NCBI RefSeq assembly: GCF_009380215.1
Contig: NZ_WHUG01000003.1
Location: 1 to 64,000 of the forward strand
DNA: 64,000 bases
Direction: 5' to 3'
From: Rugamonas aquatica
GTDB lineage: Bacteria; Pseudomonadota; Gammaproteobacteria; Burkholderiales; Burkholderiaceae_D
This document shows, in pieces, positions 59,345-64,000 of the stretch (position 1 is the stretch's first letter; each line of letters begins with the position of its first letter). The translations under genes and the position numbers were made by a program. The notes beneath the pieces were generated by a model. The model was not told the origin of the DNA and did not search any database. It worked only from the letters and a program-made list of their open reading frames with translations.

Positions 59345-62143
59345 TCAGACGGCTTGCTGGCGCAGCAACTGGTCGAACTGCTCGGCCGGCATGGGGCGGG
59401 CGAACAGATAGCCCTGGCCGTAGTCGCAGCCGGCGGCGGCCAGCAGGTCGCGCTGTTCCGGCGTCTCCACGCCCTCGGCGATCACCCGCAGCCCCAGCTT
59501 GTGGGCCATGACGATGATCGCGTCCGACAGCGCCATGTCGCTGGAATCGGGCGCCAGGTTGCGGGTGAAGGAGCGGTCGATCTTCAGGTAATCGATGTCG
59601 AACTTCTTCAGGTAGGACAGCGACGAGTAGCCGGTGCCGAAATCGTCCAGCGCCACCTGGATGCCGGCGTCGCGCAGCTGCAGCAGCTTGTTGCTGACCG
59701 TGGCATTGGCGTCGAGCAACAATCCCTCGGTGATTTCCACCACCACCGACTGTCCCGGCAGGTTCAGCGACTGCAGATAGCGCAGCCAGGCGTCGTAGGC
59801 GCCGTCCTCGCGCTGGAATTCCAGCGGCGACTGGTTGACGCTGACCTGGAATTCCGGATGGTGCTGCTGGCGCCAGCGCTGCACGCAGCGCGCCGATTCG
59901 CGGAACACCCATTCGCCGATGTCGACGATCAGGCCGCTGGCCTCGGCCAGCGGGATGAATTCCAGCGGGCTGACCACGCCGCGCTGCGGGTGGTTCCAGC
60001 GTATCAGTGCCTCGGCCTTGTGGATGCGGCCGCTTTTCAGGTGGACGATGGGCTGGAAGTACAGCTCGAACTGTTCGGCCTTGAGCGCGCCGCGCAAGTC
60101 GTTGGTCAGGCGCATGCGGTTGAGCGCGGCCACCTGCAGCGTCGGCGTGAAATAGCTGTAGCGGTTGCGGCCGGCGCCCTTGGCGGCGTACATGGCCTGG
60201 TCGGCGTGCTTGAGCAGGTCGTCGATGTCGAGCGCGTCGTCCGGGTACAGCGTGATGCCGATGCTGGCCGACACGAACGCTTGCTCCTGGCCCAGCGGGA
60301 AAGGCAGGCGCAGGCTGTCGATGATGTGCTGGGCGATATGCTCGACCCGCTCGGTGCCCTCCAGTTCGGACAGGATGACGGTGAACTCGTCGCCGCCCAG
60401 CCGCGCCACCGTGTCCGACTTGCGCACGCAGGCGCTGATGCGGCGCGCCGCGTCGATCAGCAGGATGTCGCCCTGGTGGTGGCCCAGCGTGTCGTTGACT
60501 TCCTTGAAGTGGTCGAGGTCGATGAACAGGATGGCGATGTGCGAACGGTCGCGCTGGCTCTTGAGCATGTCGTGCGCCAGGCGGTCGTGGAACATGCGGC
60601 GGTTCGGCAGCTGCGTCAGCGGGTCGAAGTTGGCCTGCTGCCAGATCAGCGCCTCGCTCTGCTTCTTGTCGGTCACGTCCTCGATCATGCACAGGTGGTG
60701 CGGATGGCTGCCGGCCTCGGTCTCGATGGCGGTCACCGACACTTCGATCCACACCAGCTCGCCGTCCGGCCGGAACAGGCGGTTGGTGACCTTGAAGCTG
60801 CCGATCTCGTGCATGGTGAGGCGGCCCATCTGCTGCTTGACCTGGGCCACGTCCTCCGGATGGCCGGCCTCCAGCCAGCGCATGGCGTTCAGCTCGACCT
60901 GCGAGCGGCCGACGATTTCCTGGTAGCGCGGGTTGATGTCGCGGTATTCATAGGTGATCGAATCGACCAGCGCGATGCCCAGCGGCGAGGCTTCGAACAT
61001 GGTGCGGAAGCGCTGCTCGCCGGTGCGGATGGCCACGCTGGCGCGGCGGCGCTCGCGCGCCAGCAGGCTGAAGTGGATGGCCGCGCCCAGCACCAGCGCC
61101 AGCGCCGCCCCGCCCAGCACGCGGTACAGCCACAGCAGGCTGGTGCCGCTGGACTCGACGCGGTACATGAAACCGTCGAAATTGGCGTGCTTGGGCACCA
61201 TGCCCAGGCCGGCATAGACGTCGGCGATGTGGCGCCAGCGCTCCGGGTTCTGGTAGCCGATCTCGACCAGCACCGGCTGCACCAGCGGCACCATCTGGCG
61301 CGCCTCGTACAGCAGGTGGGCGCGGTCGCTGCGGCGCGAATACTTGTTGAGGATGATGTCGGCCATCTCCTCCTGGTGGCTCATCGCCCATTGCCAGCCG
61401 CGCATGCTGGCGGCGCGGAAGGCTTGCACCCGGGCCGGATGGTTGGCGATCTCGCGCTCGCTGGTGAACAGGTTGTCGCCGTAAAAGTCGATGCCGACCG
61501 CGCGCGGGCTGTAGATATCGTAGGGGAAGCCGAGGCGGTCGAAGGTGTCCGGCTCGTTGGTGGTGTAGACCGCGATGGCGTCCACCTTGCCGCTGATCAG
61601 ATCGGCCGTGTTGAAGGTCGGCTCGACCCGCTCGAAGCTGCTGGCGGGGATGCCTTCCTTGATCAGGTAGGCCAGCAGCTCGTCGGCGCTGCCCAGTTCG
61701 TCGGTCAGCGAACCGATCATCGCGCGCTTGCCGATGATGCGGCGGATATCGGGTTCGGCGCTGGTCTGGCGCATCGCCAGCGCGTACGGCGAATGCTGGA
61801 ACACCACGCCCAGCACCACCACCGGCTTGCCGGCCAGGCGCGCCAGCAGCAGGCTGCTGGCGCCGACGCCGTACTCGGCCTTGCCGGACACGACATCGCG
61901 CTCCGGCTCGTTGCCGTCCGAACCTTCGAGGATGCGCACATCCAGCCCCGCCTCGCGGTAATAGCCCTGCTCGACGGCGGCGTAGTAGCCGGCGAACTGG
62001 AACTGGTGGCTGTGCTTGAGCTGCAGCGTGATCGGATCCTGGGCGGCGGCGGGCGCCATCCAGCATGCCGGCAATACGGCCAGCACGGCGCAGCACCGGC
62101 GCAGCAGGCGAACGGAAGGAAAGGCGGGGGCGCTTGAGGGCAC
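59345..62143 (-). CDS. Bifunctional diguanylate cyclase/phosphodiesterase with NMT1-like sensor
   Basis: A 932-residue membrane signalling protein. A signal peptide ([20 protein letters not shown]) is followed by a periplasmic NMT1/THI5-like domain ([20 protein letters not shown], about residues 40-320), one transmembrane segment (near 335-355), a PAS domain (about 370-500), GGDEF and EAL. The GGDEF core is [10 protein letters not shown], with an RKSD (RxxD) inhibitory site five residues before GGDEF. The EAL domain has [35 protein letters not shown] and VIAEGVET, so both activities look intact. It would bind a small molecule such as a pyrimidine in the periplasm and set cyclic di-GMP. It follows the RCC1 lipoprotein gene on the same strand. 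Confidence 0.9.
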   Translation of the reverse strand: MPSSAPAFPSVRLLRRCCAVLAVLPACWMAPAAAQDPITLQLKHSHQFQFAGYYAAVEQGYYREAGLDVRILEGSDGNEPERDVVSGKAEYGVGASSLLLARLAGKPVVVLGVVFQHSPYALAMRQTSAEPDIRRIIGKRAMIGSLTDELGSADELLAYLIKEGIPASSFERVEPTFNTADLISGKVDAIAVYTTNEPDTFDRLGFPYDIYSPRAVGIDFYGDNLFTSEREIANHPARVQAFRAASMRGWQWAMSHQEEMADIILNKYSRRSDRAHLLYEARQMVPLVQPVLVEIGYQNPERWRHIADVYAGLGMVPKHANFDGFMYRVESSGTSLLWLYRVLGGAALALVLGAAIHFSLLARERRRASVAIRTGEQRFRTMFEASPLGIALVDSITYEYRDINPRYQEIVGRSQVELNAMRWLEAGHPEDVAQVKQQMGRLTMHEIGSFKVTNRLFRPDGELVWIEVSVTAIETEAGSHPHHLCMIEDVTDKKQSEALIWQQANFDPLTQLPNRRMFHDRLAHDMLKSQRDRSHIAILFIDLDHFKEVNDTLGHHQGDILLIDAARRISACVRKSDTVARLGGDEFTVILSELEGTERVEHIAQHIIDSLRLPFPLGQEQAFVSASIGITLYPDDALDIDDLLKHADQAMYAAKGAGRNRYSYFTPTLQVAALNRMRLTNDLRGALKAEQFELYFQPIVHLKSGRIHKAEALIRWNHPQRGVVSPLEFIPLAEASGLIVDIGEWVFRESARCVQRWRQQHHPEFQVSVNQSPLEFQREDGAYDAWLRYLQSLNLPGQSVVVEITEGLLLDANATVSNKLLQLRDAGIQVALDDFGTGYSSLSYLKKFDIDYLKIDRSFTRNLAPDSSDMALSDAIIVMAHKLGLRVIAEGVETPEQRDLLAAAGCDYGQGYLFARPMPAEQFDQLLRQQAV

Positions 62144-62235
62144 TAGGGATTCCAGGGGAAACGGACTAGTTCAAATTGTATCCGCTTCGGGCGCGGATAT
62201 CGTCGCAATCTGACAATATTCAAGCACAAAAAGCA

Positions 62236-62266
62236 ACGGACGGCCAGGCTTGCGCCCGCCGTCCGT
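62236..62266 (-). terminator. Terminator of the RCC1-repeat gene
   Basis: ACGGACGG and CCGTCCGT pair around a 15-nt loop with TTTTTG-type bases beyond on the minus strand (GCTTTTTGTG). It lies 34 nt past the stop. Confidence 0.6.
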
Positions 62267-62299
62267 CGAGGTCGCCGCGAACGGCGCTCAGTTCAACGC

Positions 62300-63730
62300 T
62301 TAGTTCGGCACGTTGACCGGGATCGGCGCGTAGGCCGCGGTCTGGCCGTTGCCCAGCTGGCCTTCCTGGTTGCGGCCCCAGCCCCACAGCGTATCGTCGG
62401 TCTTCAGGGCGAAGCTGTGCGCCTTGCCTGCCGCCACGAATTTCCAGTTCTTGTCGTTGCCCACCTGCTGCGGGATGACGACATCGGTGCCGCCCGTGCC
62501 CAGCTGGCCTTCGGTATTGGCGCCCCAGCTCCACAGCGTGCCGTCGTTGCGCACGCCGATGGTGTGCTGGGTGCCGGCCGCGACCTGCGACCAGTTGCTG
62601 TCGGTGCCGATCTGCGCCGGCGAGGTCAGGTCGAGCGAACCGTTGTTGCCCAGTTGGCCGTAGGTGTTCTGGCCCCAGGCGTACAGCGTGCCCGAGTTGG
62701 TGATGGCCATGGTGTGGAAGGCGCCGGCCGACAGCGACGTCCATTTCAGCGTGCCGATCTTGACCGGCGCCGGCACATCGACCTTGAGCAGGTTGCCGAC
62801 CTGGCCGTAGGCATTGCCGCCCCAGCCGTACAAGTCATTGGTGTCGCGCTGGATCGCCATGGTATGGGTTTCGCCGGCCGAGATGGCCGACCACAACAGC
62901 AGGCCAATCTTCAGCGGCGCGGTGCGGTTGATCGTCGTGCCGTCGCCCAGCTGGCCGCGGTCGTTGCGGCCCCAGGCGTAAAGCACGCCGCTGGTCTTGA
63001 TGGCCAGCGCGTGCGCCTTGCCGGCCGCGACCAGGTTCCAATCCTTGTCCTTGCCGATCTGCGTTGGCGCCGTGTGGTTGATCTGGGTGCCGTCGCCCAG
63101 CTGGCCGTCCTGGTTGTAGCCCCAGGCCCACAGCGTGCCATCGTTGCGGACCGCCACCGCGAACTGGTCGCCAACCGCCACCTGCTTCCAGCTGGTGCCG
63201 CCGCCGGAGACCAGCACCGGCGCGTTGCGGTTGACGGTGGTGCTGTCGCCCAGCTGGCCCTTGATGTTCTCGCCCCAGCTGTACAGATTGCCGTCGGCCT
63301 TGCGGGCGATGGTCTGGTAGCCACCGGCCGCCACGCCGCCTGCCACCACGCCGCCCCACGGCGCCGTGACGGTGATGGCCAGCTTGCCGGTCACGCCGTC
63401 CTGCGTGGCGGTGATGGTGTCGGTGCCGACCAGCTTGCCGGTCACCGTGCCGTTGGTGGCGATCTGCAGCACCGTGGAATTCGACGGTCCCCACACCAGG
63501 CCGCCGGTCGAGGCCAGCGCCTTGCTGCTGCCGTCCGAATAGCGGCCGGTGGCGGTCAGCTGCTTGGCGGCTGCGCCGATGGCGATGGTGGTGGCGTTGT
63601 CGGAGCTGCTGATGGTGATGCTCTGCAGCGTAGCCGTGGCGGTGGACGAACCACCGCCACCGCCGCCGCAGGCCGCCAGCACGGCCAGCACGGGGATCAT
63701 CAACAGGGTCGAGAATTTAAAATTTTTCAT
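62300..63730 (-). CDS. RCC1-repeat lipoprotein
   Basis: A 476-residue lipoprotein. The signal peptide MKNFKFSTLLMIPVLAVLAA runs into the lipobox Cys (LAAC). A Gly-rich linker is followed by a Big_2-like domain (about residues 37-130: ITISSSDNATTIAIGAAAKQ, TATGRYSDGSSKAL, TVTGKLVGTDTITAT). Six or seven RCC1-type repeats of about 50 residues follow (for example VAAGKAHALAIKTSGVLYAW, GRNDRGQLGDGT), predicted to close a beta propeller. It is anchored to the outer membrane and could bind a partner or surface ligand. The start codon is the ATG at 63730; an upstream in-frame Met codes for a non-signal extension. Confidence 0.85.
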   Translation of the reverse strand: MKNFKFSTLLMIPVLAVLAACGGGGGGSSTATATLQSITISSSDNATTIAIGAAAKQLTATGRYSDGSSKALASTGGLVWGPSNSTVLQIATNGTVTGKLVGTDTITATQDGVTGKLAITVTAPWGGVVAGGVAAGGYQTIARKADGNLYSWGENIKGQLGDSTTVNRNAPVLVSGGGTSWKQVAVGDQFAVAVRNDGTLWAWGYNQDGQLGDGTQINHTAPTQIGKDKDWNLVAAGKAHALAIKTSGVLYAWGRNDRGQLGDGTTINRTAPLKIGLLLWSAISAGETHTMAIQRDTNDLYGWGGNAYGQVGNLLKVDVPAPVKIGTLKWTSLSAGAFHTMAITNSGTLYAWGQNTYGQLGNNGSLDLTSPAQIGTDSNWSQVAAGTQHTIGVRNDGTLWSWGANTEGQLGTGGTDVVIPQQVGNDKNWKFVAAGKAHSFALKTDDTLWGWGRNQEGQLGNGQTAAYAPIPVNVPN

Positions 63731-63872
63731 GATCTTCCAGTTCACAGAATGAGGTCTGCGGAGCAATCAGTGTAGCCGCAAGCGGACTGCGCACATCGCC
63801 GGAGCAGGACTGAATTATCCATGTAATTGCACCGATAGGGGTATTTAACAACATTTCTTTGGAGGAATTGGC

Positions 63873-63911
63873 AAAAAAAAAGCAGCGCCGGTGAGGGTCG
63901 CTGCTTTTTTA
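63873..63911 (-). terminator. Rho-independent terminator of the Lys/Ala-rich gene
   Basis: AAAAAAGCAGCG and CGCTGCTTTTTT pair around a 12-nt loop. On the minus strand it follows the stop of the partial gene at the window end by 16 nt. Confidence 0.9.
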
Positions 63912-63926
63912 GGCAGGGCGGACGGC

Positions 63927-64000
63927 TTATTTGCCGCTGCGTGTAGGCCTGCCGGCCTTGGCCTTGACCGCCGGCGCCATCGCGGCCGGCTTCTTGATCT
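63927..64000 (-). CDS. C-terminus of a Lys/Ala-rich protein (partial)
   Basis: The last 24 codons read IKKPAAMAPAVKAKAGRPTR then SGK and a TAA. A basic Ala/Pro/Lys tail of this type occurs on DNA- or RNA-binding proteins (histone H1-like, topoisomerase and ribonuclease tails), but the rest lies outside the window. Confidence 0.6.
   Translation of the reverse strand, partial: IKKPAAMAPAVKAKAGRPTRSGK

Overview
The window is GC-rich proteobacterial chromosome. The gene families (GTP-type pckG, BamE-like lipoprotein, RdgC, ssb/uvrA head to head, MmyB-type regulators), the 'GTCATTCCCGC..GCGGGAATCCAT' palindromic repeats and a vgrG island with PoNe/PoNi genes suggest a betaproteobacterium of the Oxalobacteraceae (Massilia, Duganella or Janthinobacterium type). 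The genus is inference; no search was run.

Layout. 1-4.3 kb: a secreted-protein fragment and a sensor kinase in one coupled operon, a YcaC-like hydrolase, and a two-gene envelope operon. 4.6-8.2 kb: divergent ssb and uvrA around a LexA-box-like palindrome. 8.3-18.3 kb: mostly housekeeping genes (DUF885 peptidase, HAD phosphatase, TetR regulator, M19 dipeptidase, pckG, D-2-hydroxyacid dehydrogenase, a one-domain asparaginase). Two matching palindromes mark a small TetR-controlled circuit that includes a 37-residue membrane protein. 18.3-29.5 kb: two tandem paralogous giant genes (1070 and 2604 residues) made almost wholly of an octapeptide repeat. The repeat is organised at a second level into modules of about 220 residues, and the larger protein ends in a calcium-binding-like domain. 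29.7-37.5 kb: rdgC, dinB with a LexA box, a periplasmic binding protein, an MmyB-type regulator with a possible leader peptide, an NTF2-like protein, an MFS transporter and a prolyl oligopeptidase. 37.6-42.2 kb: tRNA-Val and tRNA-Asp, then an ABC permease/ATPase pair, a cNMP-domain protein, an AI-2E family permease and two small proteins. 42.2-46 kb: ahpC and ahpF with an OxyR-type site, and a CPA2 antiporter.

46-59.2 kb is a type VI secretion effector island read on the minus strand. It runs from a VgrG with a C-terminal transthyretin-like adaptor and acidic tail, through an overlapping PoNe-type DNase effector, to five paralogous PoNi-type immunity genes of exactly 334 residues each, then three envelope or membrane proteins. 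Two gaps between immunity genes keep decayed copies of the same short segment of the effector N-terminus. The array therefore looks like three effector-immunity units, two of which have lost their toxins while keeping the immunity genes. No T6SS structural genes are in the window.

59.3-64 kb: an NMT1-PAS-GGDEF-EAL protein, an RCC1-repeat lipoprotein, and the end of a Lys/Ala-rich protein.

The best candidates for undescribed biology are the immunity array with its toxin relics and mosaic paralogues, and the octapeptide-repeat giants with their 27-octad super-period.
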